Shown here in pieces: positions 6,804 through 15,832 of a stretch of DNA of 32,872 bases. This stretch comes from Syntrophus aciditrophicus. Its GTDB lineage: Bacteria > Desulfobacterota > Syntrophia > Syntrophales > UBA8958. Location: assembly GCA_020718905.1 (NCBI GenBank), contig DYRD01000023.1, forward strand, positions 1 through 32,872. Direction: 5' to 3'. The position numbers were made by a program, and so were the translations under genes. Positions within the stretch are counted from its first letter, which is position 1, and every line of letters starts with the position of its first letter. Under the pieces are notes generated by a model. The model did not search any database, was not told the origin of the DNA, and saw only the letters and a program-made list of their open reading frames with translations.

Positions 6804-7920
6804 GGAACTTGCCGAAATCATAGCGCAGGCCTCCCGTTTCTCCCGCGCGGAGATCGCCCCGTGGGTGGCCCAGGGCAACCATGCCGCATTCCCCCTGCCC
6901 CTCTGGCGGAAAATGGGAGCAGCCGGCCTGATGGGAATTGCTATTCCCCGGGAATACGGTGGACTGGGGCTGGCTTATCTGGGAATTACCCTGGTGGCGG
7001 AGGCGTTAGCTGCCCAGGGAGGAAGTCTCGGGATCGGGCTTTCCTGGCTGATCCATAATGTCGTGGCCCGGCTGGTATTTGCCTCCCTGGGGAGGGAAGA
7101 ACAAAAATCCCGGTATCTTCCCGGCTTGGCCCAGGGAAGGATTACGGCCTCCCTTTCCATCTCCGAGCCCGAGGTGGGCGCCCATCCCAAGTACCTGAAA
7201 ACAATGGCCCAGCGCCGGGGAGACGTCTATATAGTGAACGGTGAAAAGGCATATCTGACCAATGGTCCCTTTGTGGATCTCTATGTCGTCCTGGCGGTCA
7301 CCGGGACCGCTGGCAGTGATGAAAAAAAGGAGTTCAGCGCCTTTATCGTTCCGAAGGATACACCGGGCGTCGCGATGACGGCGCCGCTGAACCTTGCCAA
7401 CTTCAAGCCTTCCCCCCATTGCGGCATCAGGCTTACGGATTGTGCAATCCCGGTGGAAAATATCATCGGCGCCGCGGGTACGGCTTACCCGGCCGTCGCC
7501 CTTGCCTTCCGGGAAATCGAGGATGTCGCCCTCATGGGCCTCGTTCTAGGGGGGATCAACAGGCAGATGTCTTTGTTGTTAAAGGGACTCCGGCGGCAGG
7601 GAGGAGCGGTTGCCGAAGGCTTGCCGGCGGAGCTCGGCCGTCTCCAGTATCTCCGGGATACCCTCCGGCTTATTGCCTACGAGGCGGCGCGGATGCTGGA
7701 TCGCGACGACGGGCGGGCGGGATTGCTATCCTTGATCTTGTCGTTCCGGGAGCTGGCCCGGCAGTTTCAACAGGGCCTGGAAAAGCCGGCGGCAACGGCC
7801 CTGCTGGCGGAGAACGAGGAATTCCTCTCCCTGAGCGGCGACCTGGTGCGGGCCGTCAATCTGGCAAGGAATGTCATGACTTTAAAGCAGATAAAACAAG
7901 GGGCGGCGCTGCTGCGTTAA
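6775..7920 (+). CDS. acyl-CoA dehydrogenase family protein, atypical C-terminus
   Basis: FAD-dependent acyl-CoA dehydrogenase fold, 381 residues. The N-terminal helical domain contains REYGGLGL (60-66), the FAD/substrate middle domain shows SISEPEVGAHPK (128-139) and NGEKAYLTNG (155-164), and AFIVPKDTPGV follows. The C-terminal domain is divergent: the usual Q-x-x-GG-x-G(Y/F) stretch and its nearby catalytic Glu are not visible. A Glu in REIED (residue 249) aligns roughly with the helix position used as base in isovaleryl-CoA dehydrogenase; this alignment is by eye. The GTG start at 6775 has GGGAG 6 bases ahead; the ATG at 6781 is the alternative. It overlaps marR and ends directly against a dispersed repeat. 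Confidence 0.82.
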   Translation: MTMYNYRINKELAEIIAQASRFSRAEIAPWVAQGNHAAFPLPLWRKMGAAGLMGIAIPREYGGLGLAYLGITLVAEALAAQGGSLGIGLSWLIHNVVARLVFASLGREEQKSRYLPGLAQGRITASLSISEPEVGAHPKYLKTMAQRRGDVYIVNGEKAYLTNGPFVDLYVVLAVTGTAGSDEKKEFSAFIVPKDTPGVAMTAPLNLANFKPSPHCGIRLTDCAIPVENIIGAAGTAYPAVALAFREIEDVALMGLVLGGINRQMSLLLKGLRRQGGAVAEGLPAELGRLQYLRDTLRLIAYEAARMLDRDDGRAGLLSLILSFRELARQFQQGLEKPAATALLAENEEFLSLSGDLVRAVNLARNVMTLKQIKQGAALLR

Positions 7921-7995
7921 CCCATCCCCACCCTAACCCGCTCCTGGAAGGGGAGGGGCAGGTTTCGTTAGCTAACCCTTGCGGGGGAGGGATGA
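7921..7995. repeat. dispersed G/C-palindromic repeat, copy B
   Basis: A roughly 75-base element with outer arms CATCCC (7923-7928) and GGGATG (7989-7994) and an internal CTCC..GGAG palindrome. It shares CATCCCCACCC and GGGGAGGG with copy A at 2441. It starts one base behind the stop of the acyl-CoA dehydrogenase gene and may act in mRNA 3'-end stabilisation or termination. Confidence 0.6.
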
Positions 7996-8034
7996 CATGA
8001 GGGTAATAATTCCCATAGATGAGGGTATTTTAAG

Positions 8035-8951
8035 ATGAAGTCCAGCTATGAAGAACAGTTTGTTTCCCTGGAAGCGGTCCTGGAGAAGCTCCGGGACGTG
8101 GACTATATTGCCAACCGCCAGATGGCGATGACCGTTTATCTCGCTTGCCGCCTCGGAAAACCCATGCTCGTGGAAGGTCCCGCCGGAGTGGGGAAGACGG
8201 AACTGGCCAAGGCAACCGCCGCCTGCCTGCAACTGCCCCTCATCCGACTCCAGTGCTATGAAGGACTGGATGAAGCCAAGGCCCTCTACGAGTGGAAATA
8301 CGGCAAACAACTCCTCTATACCCAACTTCTCAAAGACAAACTCGATGACATCATCTGCCGGGAAAACGGTTTCAAGTCGGCCATGGACAAACTGCATCAG
8401 TACGACGACATCTTTTTCCCCTGGCCTTTTCTCGAACCCCGCCCGCTCCTCAAGGCCCTTCAGGAAAAAAATGGTTCCATCCTGCTTATTGATGAAATAG
8501 ATAAATCGGACGATGAATTCGAGGCCTTTCTCCTGGAGATCCTTTCCGATTTCCAGGTCTCCGTACCCGAAATAGGGACGGTGCAGGCCGTAACCAAACC
8601 CCTGGTTTTTCTCACGAGCAATAATACCGGGAGCTAAGCGAGGCCCTCAAGCGCCGTTGTCTCCACCTGTACATACCCTTTCCCGAGGCGGCCCTGGAGC
8701 GGGAGATCATCCGCCGCCGCGTCCCGGATATTTCGGAGGATCTTGCCCACCAGCTTGTCAATTTTATTCAGGATGTGCGCAAGCTGGACCTGAAAAAGGT
8801 TCCCTCCATTAGCGAAACCATCGATTGGGCCCGGGTGCTCATGATCCTGCACGCCGAAATCCTGAATCCGGCCCTCGTCCAGGAAACCCTCAATATTTTT
8901 ATCAAGTTCGAAGACGATGTCGCCATCGTGACGGAAAAGTCCCCCTTATGA
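8035..8951 (+). CDS. MoxR-family AAA+ ATPase (pair 1), one-base frameshift
   Basis: AAA+ ATPase of the MoxR type, which acts as a chaperone-like motor with VWA proteins. Walker A is EGPAGVGKTE, Walker B is ILLIDEIDKS, and the sensor 1 region is PLVFLTSNNT. The open frame breaks at 8637 right after TSNNT. In the next frame the protein continues RELSEALKRRCLHLYIPFPE... to a stop at 8949-8951, exactly what MoxR proteins require. A single missing C in the run at 8627-8631 explains this. It is either a sequencing error or a recent mutation; the downstream half shows no other damage. A GAGGG lies about 8 bases before the ATG. The CoxE-like partner starts 50 bases downstream. Confidence 0.85.
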
Positions 8952-9001
8952 CGGCTAAAGCGGTAAAGTAAGGAAAGATAAGCAATCAGGAGGGCTTTGA
9001 G

Positions 9002-10342
9002 ATGGAAAGGATTATTGAAGGTTTTGTTGTCGCCGCCCGGACTGCCGGTGTCCGCATTTCCATTTCCGAAACCCTTGACGCCGTCCGCGCGGTCAAGATT
9101 GTCGGTTATCGGGAGCGACCTCTTTTGAAGGACGCCTTTGCCGTTACCCTGGCCAAGACAGCGGCAGAAAAGACCATTCTTGAAGACTGTTTCGAGCGGT
9201 TCTTTGCTTTTCAATTCTTCCCCGCCCCTTCCGACCGGGCCGGTAGAGATGCGCCTCCCCCGGATCTCCTGCAAAGGGAATCGTCTCTGGTCCGCATGCT
9301 CATGGAGGAAGATCGGGCGGGCCTCATCGCCGCCATGACCGAGGCGGCGCGCCTGGAAAACATCTCTCAAATCAGATACTTTACTCAGCGCAGACTTTTC
9401 GCTATGCGCATACTCGGCCGGATGGGGGCGGTTGGTCTCGATGGCCAGATTCAGGCCCTGGGCCGGATCGATACCCCGGCGGCGGCGGCGAAGGTCCGCC
9501 TCGAGAGTGCAAAGGCCTATCTTGTGGACAACGTGCGAACATATGTGCAGGGCCAGTACGATCTCTTTGCCCGGAACGAAGGGGAGAGGCGTCTGGAAAG
9601 CGAGCTGCGCCTCGTCAAACTGTCGAACCTGGAGCAGCGTGATTTCGCCCGTCTTCACAATATTATCCAGCGGATGGTGAAGCGTCTCAACGATCTCCAC
9701 TCCCGCCGCCGCCAAGCGGCCAGCAGAGGGGTCCTGGATTTCAAGAGGACCCTGCGGGAAAACATCTCCTATCAGGGGATGCTGTTTGCTCCTTCCTGGA
9801 AGAAGAAGAAAATCGCCCGCCCCCAGATCGTCATCATCTGTGACATCAGCCGTTCCGTCCTGCGGACGGTCCGCTTTCTCCTTCTTTTCCTCTACGGTCT
9901 CAACCAGGAGATCGCCCGCATCCGGACCTTTGTTTTCTGCACCAATCTCTGCGAGGCCAGCGACATTCTTGGCAGTTGTCCCGTGGACCAGGCCCTGACC
10001 CGGATTCAGGGGGGGACGGATATCCCCCTGATTATGGGAAGGACGGATTATGAACGTTCTTTCGCTGATTTCCGCCGGAATCATCTTGCCGCAGTGACGC
10101 GCAAGACGAGGGTGCTGATCCTCGGCGATGCCCGCAATAATTATAACGATCCCCGTCCGGAGAACCTCAAGGCCATCTACGAGCGTTGCAAGCGTCTCAT
10201 CTGGCTCAATCCCGAAGTGCCGGCCTTCTGGGGAGCGGGAGATTCGGAGATCCGCCAGTACATTCCTTATTGCACCGCGATCAAGGAGTGTAATACCCTG
10301 GAGCACATCGAGCGCCTGATCAGCACCCTGGTCAGACGCTAA
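9002..10342 (+). CDS. CoxE-like VWA-domain protein (pair 1)
   Basis: A 446-residue protein with an Arg-rich helical N-terminal half (about 1-260) and a C-terminal von Willebrand A domain beginning QIVIICDISRSV, which keeps the full metal-ion-dependent adhesion motif DxSxS. The segment IQGGTDIPLIMG supplies the conserved Thr and LILGDARNNYN the downstream Asp. CoxE/MoxR pairs are known in carbon monoxide dehydrogenase maturation (CoxD/CoxE) and other metalloenzyme or protease assembly; no such client is encoded next to this pair. The start is well supported by GGAGG with 8-base spacing. It forms an operon with the MoxR gene upstream. Confidence 0.88.
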   Translation: MERIIEGFVVAARTAGVRISISETLDAVRAVKIVGYRERPLLKDAFAVTLAKTAAEKTILEDCFERFFAFQFFPAPSDRAGRDAPPPDLLQRESSLVRMLMEEDRAGLIAAMTEAARLENISQIRYFTQRRLFAMRILGRMGAVGLDGQIQALGRIDTPAAAAKVRLESAKAYLVDNVRTYVQGQYDLFARNEGERRLESELRLVKLSNLEQRDFARLHNIIQRMVKRLNDLHSRRRQAASRGVLDFKRTLRENISYQGMLFAPSWKKKKIARPQIVIICDISRSVLRTVRFLLLFLYGLNQEIARIRTFVFCTNLCEASDILGSCPVDQALTRIQGGTDIPLIMGRTDYERSFADFRRNHLAAVTRKTRVLILGDARNNYNDPRPENLKAIYERCKRLIWLNPEVPAFWGAGDSEIRQYIPYCTAIKECNTLEHIERLISTLVRR

Positions 10343-10431
10343 GGATATTGATGCCAGCGATCTTTCGTAAATACGGCCGCTACCGGTAAGGGGCGTCCCG
10401 CGATTTTCCCTCCAACCTCAAGGATCCTTGC

Positions 10432-12482
10432 TTAGGGTGACCCCAACCACGGGTGCAGCCACGCCAGAACCGTGTCGTGCCACTGCAGGACATTCCGGGG
10501 CTTTAGTATCCAGTGGCCTTCGTCGGGAAAGATCAGGAATTCCGCAGGAATGTCCTGGCGCTGGAGGGCGCTGAAGAGGGCGAGGCTCTGGGTGTAGGAA
10601 ACCCGATAATCCTTCCGGCCGTGAATAATCAGGGCCGGTGTCCGCCAGTTTTTGACGTAATCCAATGGGTTATGGCGTTTGGGGTCGCCGAATTCCCATT
10701 CGGCAAACCAGAGGGTATCCATTTCATAGTGGGCCATAGTCCTGTCGAAAAGCCCGGCGTGACTGACGAGACAGCGAAAACGGTCCGTGTGGCCGCCGAT
10801 CCAGTTGATCATATAACCGCCATAGGAGGGTCCCAAGGCGGCCATCCGTTTTTCATCCAGGCAGGTATACTCCTTCAGCGCAAAATCAAGGCCCGTCATG
10901 AGGTCTTCATAGGGCGCCCCGCCCCAGTCTCCCCGGATGGCATCGGTGAATACCTGTCCATAGCCCGTTGAACCGTGAAAATCGATCTGCATGACGGCAT
11001 AACCGGCCCCGGCGTATATCTGCGGATTCCAGCGGTAGTGAAACTCATGCAAGTCGGATGTTTCCGGGCCGCCGTGGATAATAAAGGCGACGGGATATTT
11101 CCGGGCAGGATCGAAATCGACGGGATAAACGATCCGTCCATATACGGTATCCCCGTAGGCGCCCCGGAAGCTAAAGGCGCCGGTCTTGCCAAAGCGGATT
11201 TTTCCCACGCGCTCATCGTTCCATTTGGTGACCCGCCGGGAGTTTTCATTCCTGATCCCGAGGAGATAAAGCTCTGTCGGCTGATTGAGGGAATTCCAGG
11301 CAAAGAGGATGCTTCCGTCCGTCCGGGGCTGGAGGGCAAAGGTGTTTCCCGCCTTCATGATTATCTGACTCTTGCCCGTTGCCACGTCCATGGCAAAGAG
11401 GGCATGTTGCCCCAGGTGATCGGCGGTGGAATAAAGGGTTTTGCCGTCCTGAGACCAGGCGATGAAGTCGGGGGAGCGATCGCTCCGCGGACCATCGTCA
11501 GCCCGTAGCGCGAGAGCCCGTTCCGTTCCCGAAGCCATGTCCCGCAACCGCATCCGGTAACGGTCCGCCTCGTGTCCGGGCCGGCTCCTGGCGAGATAGG
11601 CGAGGGTCCTGCCGTCGGGAGAAAAACGGGGCTGGGTGTCCATAGCGGGATTATTTGTGATCCGCACCGGCTTTGTTGCTGTTCCGAGGGGAACCATAAA
11701 AAGGTCGCTGTTTGTAGACCATGCCTCCTTGGCTGCGAAAACCAGGGTCCCGCCGTCGGGAGAGAGGGAGAATTCTTCCGTCCCGCCAGCCGGTTTGGAC
11801 GGGCAATCGGCGTCCATGGCCGTCATGAGGTCCCGGGGCGGACCGCCGGAAAGGGGATAAAAAACAAATGGTTACGGGTGCCATCATTCCAGGTGTTCCA
11901 ATTGCGGACCATCAGGCGGTCGAAAACCACACCCGATCCGGGCTGGTTTGCCTTTTCCGCAAGCATCATCTTGGTCTGTTCCGGCGTCCTGCCGGGGAAG
12001 ACGGCCAGGGACAGGACCAGCGCCCGGCCGTCGGGAGTAACTTCAAAGACCCCCACATCAAGGGGTAAGTCGGTGACGGGGAGTGGTTTTTTATCGGTTG
12101 GAGAGGCCTTCCATACCTGCCGGGAGCCGGAACGAGAGGAAAGAAAATAAAGGGTTTTGCCGTCGGGGGACCAGCGGGGATTCGTATCGTCGGCCCCGGT
12201 TGCGGGGTTGATGGGGAAAGAAGATTCCTCCTGAATGTCGGCTATGTGTATGGATATAAGACCTCTGTTGGCAGTAAGATCGGCCCGCCAGACCGTGAAG
12301 GCGGCCCGGCGCCCGTCCGGGGAAACCCGGGGAGCGGCGATCCTTTCCATGCCTAACAGATCCCGAACGGAAAAGGGATGGCTCGCGGCGGAGACGGCGG
12401 CTGGATTCAGGAGGTTACTGGTCATGGCATAGATGAAAAAGCAGGTAAAAATATAAGCAGCCGTTCTCAACATATTCATCAT
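10432..12482 (-). CDS. S9 (prolyl oligopeptidase) family peptidase, one-base frameshift
   Basis: Serine peptidase expected in the periplasm. The N-terminal ORF (11823-12482) has a signal peptide (MMNMLRTAAYIFTCFF...VSAAS) and PD40-type beta-propeller repeats (SPDGRRAAFTVWRAD, SPDGKTLYFLSSRSG). The C-terminal ORF (10432-11826) carries more propeller repeats and the alpha/beta-hydrolase domain with the full triad: Ser in GPSYGGYM, Asp in HGRKDYRVSY, His in DEGHW. The two ORFs overlap by ATGA, but the propeller strand reads correctly only if one base is restored near 11846-11849 (HLFFIPFP then GGPPRDL). Together about 683 residues, normal for the family. Probably a single gene with an indel error or a recent frameshift. 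Confidence 0.85.
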
Positions 12483-12524
12483 CCCTTGAGCTGGCCCTGG
12501 GGTACGGTCCTTCCCTTAAGCGGC

Positions 12525-12553
12525 AATATAGCACAGCAGATATAATTCCACAA
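12525..12553 (-). promoter_or_regulatory. candidate promoter of the S9 peptidase
   Basis: Minus strand TTGTGG (12553-12548), 17-base spacer, TATATT (12530-12525) preceded by TG, an extended -10 element. It lies about 45 bases before the peptidase start. Confidence 0.45.
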
Positions 12554-12584
12554 ATCAATCGATAATAAGGCAGGCGGAAACCTT

Positions 12585-12613
12585 TTGACTTTTTCTGAAA
12601 AGTTCAATATATT
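12585..12613 (+). promoter_or_regulatory. strong candidate promoter of the kinase remnant
   Basis: TTGACT (12585-12590), 17-base spacer, TATATT (12608-12613). It is divergent from the peptidase promoter only about 30 bases away. Confidence 0.5.
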
Positions 12614-12715
12614 CAAAGCGCTTATTCTATACGATACCCCCGCCGTTTTTGGAGCGGTGACATTTTGCCAAGGACATGCATCCGGACTTTTTACGAAGCC
12701 GTCAAGGATGATAAT

Positions 12716-13127
12716 ATGACGGGATCCAAAGAAAACCATCACCTTGCTAAGCAGCCCCTTCCCTTGACGGAGTCCCTTTTCCAAAGCGTTGTGGATCACA
12801 TGCTTGACGCCCTGCTGATTCTCGACTGGAACGGGACCATCCTTTTTGCCAACCAATCGGCGGCCGAGTTTGTCCATCCCGGTTTTCTTGAGGTCGTAAT
12901 CCTTGATTTGATGAACGTCCAGGAAAGGGGCGGCGGCTATCTCAACCGCTATAAGCTGCTCACGGCGGAAGGTCGGCGGCATACGCCTATTATCGCCTTG
13001 ACGGCGTTCGCCCTCAAATGAGGATGTGGAAAAAAGTATTGCGGCAGGTTGCGATACCCATCTTAACAAGCCCGTAAAAAAGGAGAAAATCCTCGCAACT
13101 ATAATGACTTACACAAGTAGCGTGTAA
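12716..13127 (+). pseudogene. remnant of a PAS/receiver hybrid histidine kinase
   Basis: The 5' part encodes the beginning of a PAS sensor domain (LFQSVVDHMLDALLILDWNG, ILFANQSAAEFV). After about 60 more codons of unclear content the frame jumps to the end of a receiver domain: RRHTPIIALTAFALK, then a stop at 13019-13021. In the next frame the receiver continues EDVEKSIAAGCDTHLNKPVKKEKIL to a stop at 13125-13127. The kinase core is missing altogether. This is best read as a hybrid kinase that lost its middle by an internal deletion and then took a frameshift. The ATG at 12716 has AAGGA upstream; the ORF track starts at 12665. The near-consensus promoter at 12585 is still present. Confidence 0.7.
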
Positions 13128-13202
13128 GGCGTGAAGGGTTCGGGGAGATAGGAATGGATGAACCGCAGAGATTTATTGTAATCAATAATAGCCAACCTCC
13201 CT

Positions 13203-13679
13203 TTACTTACTGAATAGTTTCTGAAGGGTTCCATCCACCAGGCGATAATTGCGGGTAACCACGACGCCGTCCTTGATGAGGATCATGGCGGGAACGCCCA
13301 TGATGCCGTAGGCCGAAGCAACATCCCCCTTTTCGTCCAGGAGGATCCGGTAGGGCAGTTGATATTTGGCGGCGAAACGGGCGACCTTGTCCCGGGATTC
13401 CTGGATGTCGATGTAGGCCATCTCCAGTCCCCGCTGGCTGTAGGTTTGATAGATCTGCTTGAAATGGGGAAGCTCCGTCCGGCAGGAGGGGCACCAGGTA
13501 GTGCTGAAGATGAGGAGGACGGTTTTCTTCCCGTAGTCGCTCAAGCTGAAGATCCGGCCGTTGGTATCCCGGATGCTGAAGCGGGGCGCCTGCTCCTGGG
13601 CGAAACACCAGGAGGGAATCAGCAGATATATTGCCAGGATGGCTGTTATCCAAAAAAAATGTATATTACGATTCGACAT
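13203..13679 (-). CDS. TlpA/ResA-like thiol-disulfide oxidoreductase
   Basis: A 158-residue periplasmic thioredoxin-fold protein with an N-terminal signal or anchor (FFWITAILAIYLLIPSWCFA). The active site is TWCPSC (Cys63 and Cys66) and the cis-Pro loop is IMGVPAMILI. TlpA/ResA/CcmG proteins reduce disulfides, often in apocytochrome c or other exported proteins, receiving electrons from CcdA/DsbD. The CcdA-like transporter lies directly upstream in the same direction, so the two form a redox relay. The ATG at 13679 has GGGAG 5 bases ahead and is preferred over the ORF track start at 13739. Confidence 0.87.
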   Translation of the reverse strand: MSNRNIHFFWITAILAIYLLIPSWCFAQEQAPRFSIRDTNGRIFSLSDYGKKTVLLIFSTTWCPSCRTELPHFKQIYQTYSQRGLEMAYIDIQESRDKVARFAAKYQLPYRILLDEKGDVASAYGIMGVPAMILIKDGVVVTRNYRLVDGTLQKLFSK

Positions 13680-13758
13680 AGAGACTCCCTTGGCTATTTT
13701 CTGGTATTCCGGGTTGGTCCCGGAGTCAGGTTCTTGCAATCATTTTCATGACTTCTGA

Positions 13759-13781
13759 ATTCCCGTTTTTACGGGAATGAC
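13759..13781. repeat. short palindrome of the ATTCCCG/CGGGAAT family
   Basis: ATTCCCGT-TTTT-ACGGGAAT followed by GAC, an 8-bp perfect hairpin in the tlpA-ccdA gap. It is related to the element at 2523-2584. Confidence 0.5.
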
Positions 13782-13803
13782 AGAAAATGACGCCTTGCGG
13801 TTG

Positions 13804-14520
13804 TTATCCCCAGAGTATCCCCGCCTGAATCAGCAGGTATTCCCCCGCCCCGATCATAATCCATCCGGAAATATGGCTCATCCGGGTCATCCACATCCCG
13901 GACCGGGGGAGATTTGCCAGCAGTCCTGCTGAGGTTCCGAGGATGATCAGCAGGGTCCCCATGCCGAAGGCGAAGACAAACAGGAGGCTCATGGCATAGG
14001 GAATGCTCTGCCGGGTAGCGGCGAAGCTGAGGAGTATGGCCAGCACCGGGGCCGTACAGGGTCCCATAACCAGCCCCGACGCGGCGCCGACAAAAAATGC
14101 CCCGGCGGCCCCCCTGGTTTTTTCCCGGGGCTGAAGGCGGGCAATGAAAGCGGGGGTCCGGATCGGCAGAGTAAACACCTCGAGCATGGACAAACCCATG
14201 ATCACACAAACATTTGCCATGAAAAAGGAAACCCAGGGGTTGCTCTGCAGCTGGCCGAAAAGTTTCCCCGTCAGGGCTGCCGCGGCGCCGATGGCCGTAT
14301 AGGTCATGGCCATGCCCAAGACGTAAATTATGGAAAGAACAAATCCTTGCATCTTTGAGCCGCTGCTGTGGGCGCCGATGAAGGCCACCGTAATCGGGGC
14401 GACGGGATAGGTGCAGGGGGTGAGGCTTACCAGCACCCCGCCCAGATAAGCGGCCCCATATGCGAGCAACAGGGAGGTCTGAAGATAAGCGGACGCATTT
14501 TCAATAAAATTTTCAATCAT
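13804..14520 (-). CDS. CcdA/DsbD-type thiol-disulfide transporter
   Basis: Polytopic membrane protein of 238 residues with about six transmembrane helices. It moves reducing equivalents from cytoplasmic thioredoxin across the membrane to periplasmic thioredoxin-like proteins. The paired redox cysteines are in SLTPCTYPVAP (Cys36) and GLVMGPCTAPVL (Cys155), the two pseudo-repeat motifs that define the family. The length matches stand-alone CcdA rather than full DsbD. It sits between the VWA gene (109-base gap) and tlpA (124-base gap) on the same strand, so its partner is most probably that TlpA. The ribosome binding site is weak. Confidence 0.9.
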   Translation of the reverse strand: MIENFIENASAYLQTSLLLAYGAAYLGGVLVSLTPCTYPVAPITVAFIGAHSSGSKMQGFVLSIIYVLGMAMTYTAIGAAAALTGKLFGQLQSNPWVSFFMANVCVIMGLSMLEVFTLPIRTPAFIARLQPREKTRGAAGAFFVGAASGLVMGPCTAPVLAILLSFAATRQSIPYAMSLLFVFAFGMGTLLIILGTSAGLLANLPRSGMWMTRMSHISGWIMIGAGEYLLIQAGILWG

Positions 14521-14628
14521 GGTTCATACCTGGCCAGGGGGTGGCAATTTGTCCGACAGTCTTTATTTGATAGGCATCATAGGGTTTCCCCCGGGACATG
14601 TCAATCGGGAAAGTGGTCGGGAGACCGA

Positions 14629-15822
14629 TCAGTGCTTCGCCATGAGGTGGAGAATGGCCTTTTCCAGGCCGTCGAGGGTCAGCTCGTACATGGGGAAGAC
14701 CTGCCGGACAATACCGATGGTCCAGGTCATCTCCCATGCGTCCTGGGGGACGGGATTGAGCCAGACGGCGTGGCGGAAGGTCCGGGCGAGGAATTTCATC
14801 CGGTCGATACTGGCGCCGGTGGGTTGCTGATCGACATAAATGGCCCCGTTCATATGCATGAGTTCATAGGGGGCCATGCTGGCGTCCCCGACCATGATCA
14901 GCCTCGTCTCCGGATCTTTTCTGAGGAACTCTTCCAGGGGTTCCGGTTTGTCGTAGCGCTGGGGATCCGCCCAGACACGGCTGTAAATGGTGTTGTGGAA
15001 AAAATAGATCTTGAGATCCTTGAACTGGGACCGGGCGTAATGGAACAGGGTCTGGACGATTGCCACGTATGGTTCCATGGACCAGCCGCCGTTGTCGATG
15101 AGGAGGACAATCTTCATGCGATCCTTCAGGCGGCGGTCGAAAACGATCTCGATCTCCCCGGCGTTGCGCATGGTCTGATAGATGGTTTTATCGACATTGA
15201 CGATGTCCTTGGGCCCCGTGGGCGTCATCCTGCGGAGCCTCTTCAGGGCTTCCCCCATCTGAAACTCCGTAAGGGGTCCCTCCTGGGAGTAATCGCGGTA
15301 ACGCCGCTCCAGGGCTACCTTGACGGCGGATTTGTTCCGGGACTGGCCCCCCACGCGCATCCCGCCGGGATGATGGCCCGAATGGCCGACGGGCGATGTT
15401 CCCCGCGTTCCGATCCATTTGTTGCCCCCGTGGTGGGCCTCTTTTTGCTCCTGCAGGCGGTCAAGAAAATACTGGATCAACTCTTCCGGCGTCATTTTCT
15501 GCAGCTCTGCTTCATCCAGCCCCAAGGCCCTGGCCATATCCCCGGGATGCTTCAACCATTCATCGAGCATGGCCCGGGCGATTTCCGTCAACTCCACTGC
15601 CGTAGGGTCATGAAGCTCCACCCCCTTGAAATGATGGGCAAAGATCTGATCGTAGCTGTCGAAATATCTTTCACTTTTGACGAGGATGGCCCGCGCCGCC
15701 GTGTAGAAGTCTTCCATGGACTGGACCAGGCCCAGGCTGAGGGCCTGGTGGAGCCTCAGAAGCGAGGTCGGGGTGACGGGAATCCCCCGGTCCCGGAGGG
15801 TATAGAAAAAATCGACGAACAT
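14629..15822 (-). CDS. CoxE-like VWA-domain protein (pair 2)
   Basis: A 397-residue protein with an alpha-helical N-terminal half (MFVDFFYTLRDRGIPVTPTS), a His/Gly-rich linker near residues 133-160 (HHGGNKWIGTRG, GHSGHHPGGMRVGG) and a C-terminal VWA domain. The metal-site motif is altered: LLIDNGGWSM in place of DxSxS, while IMVGDASMAPYEL keeps the distal Asp. It is not a close copy of the pair 1 VWA protein. An AAGGA sits about 7 bases before the ATG. It lies 10 bases behind the MoxR gene and is clearly cotranscribed with it. The client is unknown; the adjacent ccdA-tlpA genes make a periplasmic or redox client conceivable. Confidence 0.88.
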   Translation of the reverse strand: MFVDFFYTLRDRGIPVTPTSLLRLHQALSLGLVQSMEDFYTAARAILVKSERYFDSYDQIFAHHFKGVELHDPTAVELTEIARAMLDEWLKHPGDMARALGLDEAELQKMTPEELIQYFLDRLQEQKEAHHGGNKWIGTRGTSPVGHSGHHPGGMRVGGQSRNKSAVKVALERRYRDYSQEGPLTEFQMGEALKRLRRMTPTGPKDIVNVDKTIYQTMRNAGEIEIVFDRRLKDRMKIVLLIDNGGWSMEPYVAIVQTLFHYARSQFKDLKIYFFHNTIYSRVWADPQRYDKPEPLEEFLRKDPETRLIMVGDASMAPYELMHMNGAIYVDQQPTGASIDRMKFLARTFRHAVWLNPVPQDAWEMTWTIGIVRQVFPMYELTLDGLEKAILHLMAKH

Positions 15823-15832
15823 TTTTTATTCC

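Noticed and set aside
8768-10306. 512-aa minus-strand ORF
   Set aside because: Antisense shadow of the CoxE-like VWA gene, which has strong family motifs and a good ribosome binding site; the shadow has no recognisable domain.
11823-11826. ATGA overlap of the two S9 ORFs as a genuine two-gene operon
   Set aside because: The second ORF begins inside a propeller strand and has no signal peptide, while restoring one base gives one normal-length peptidase.
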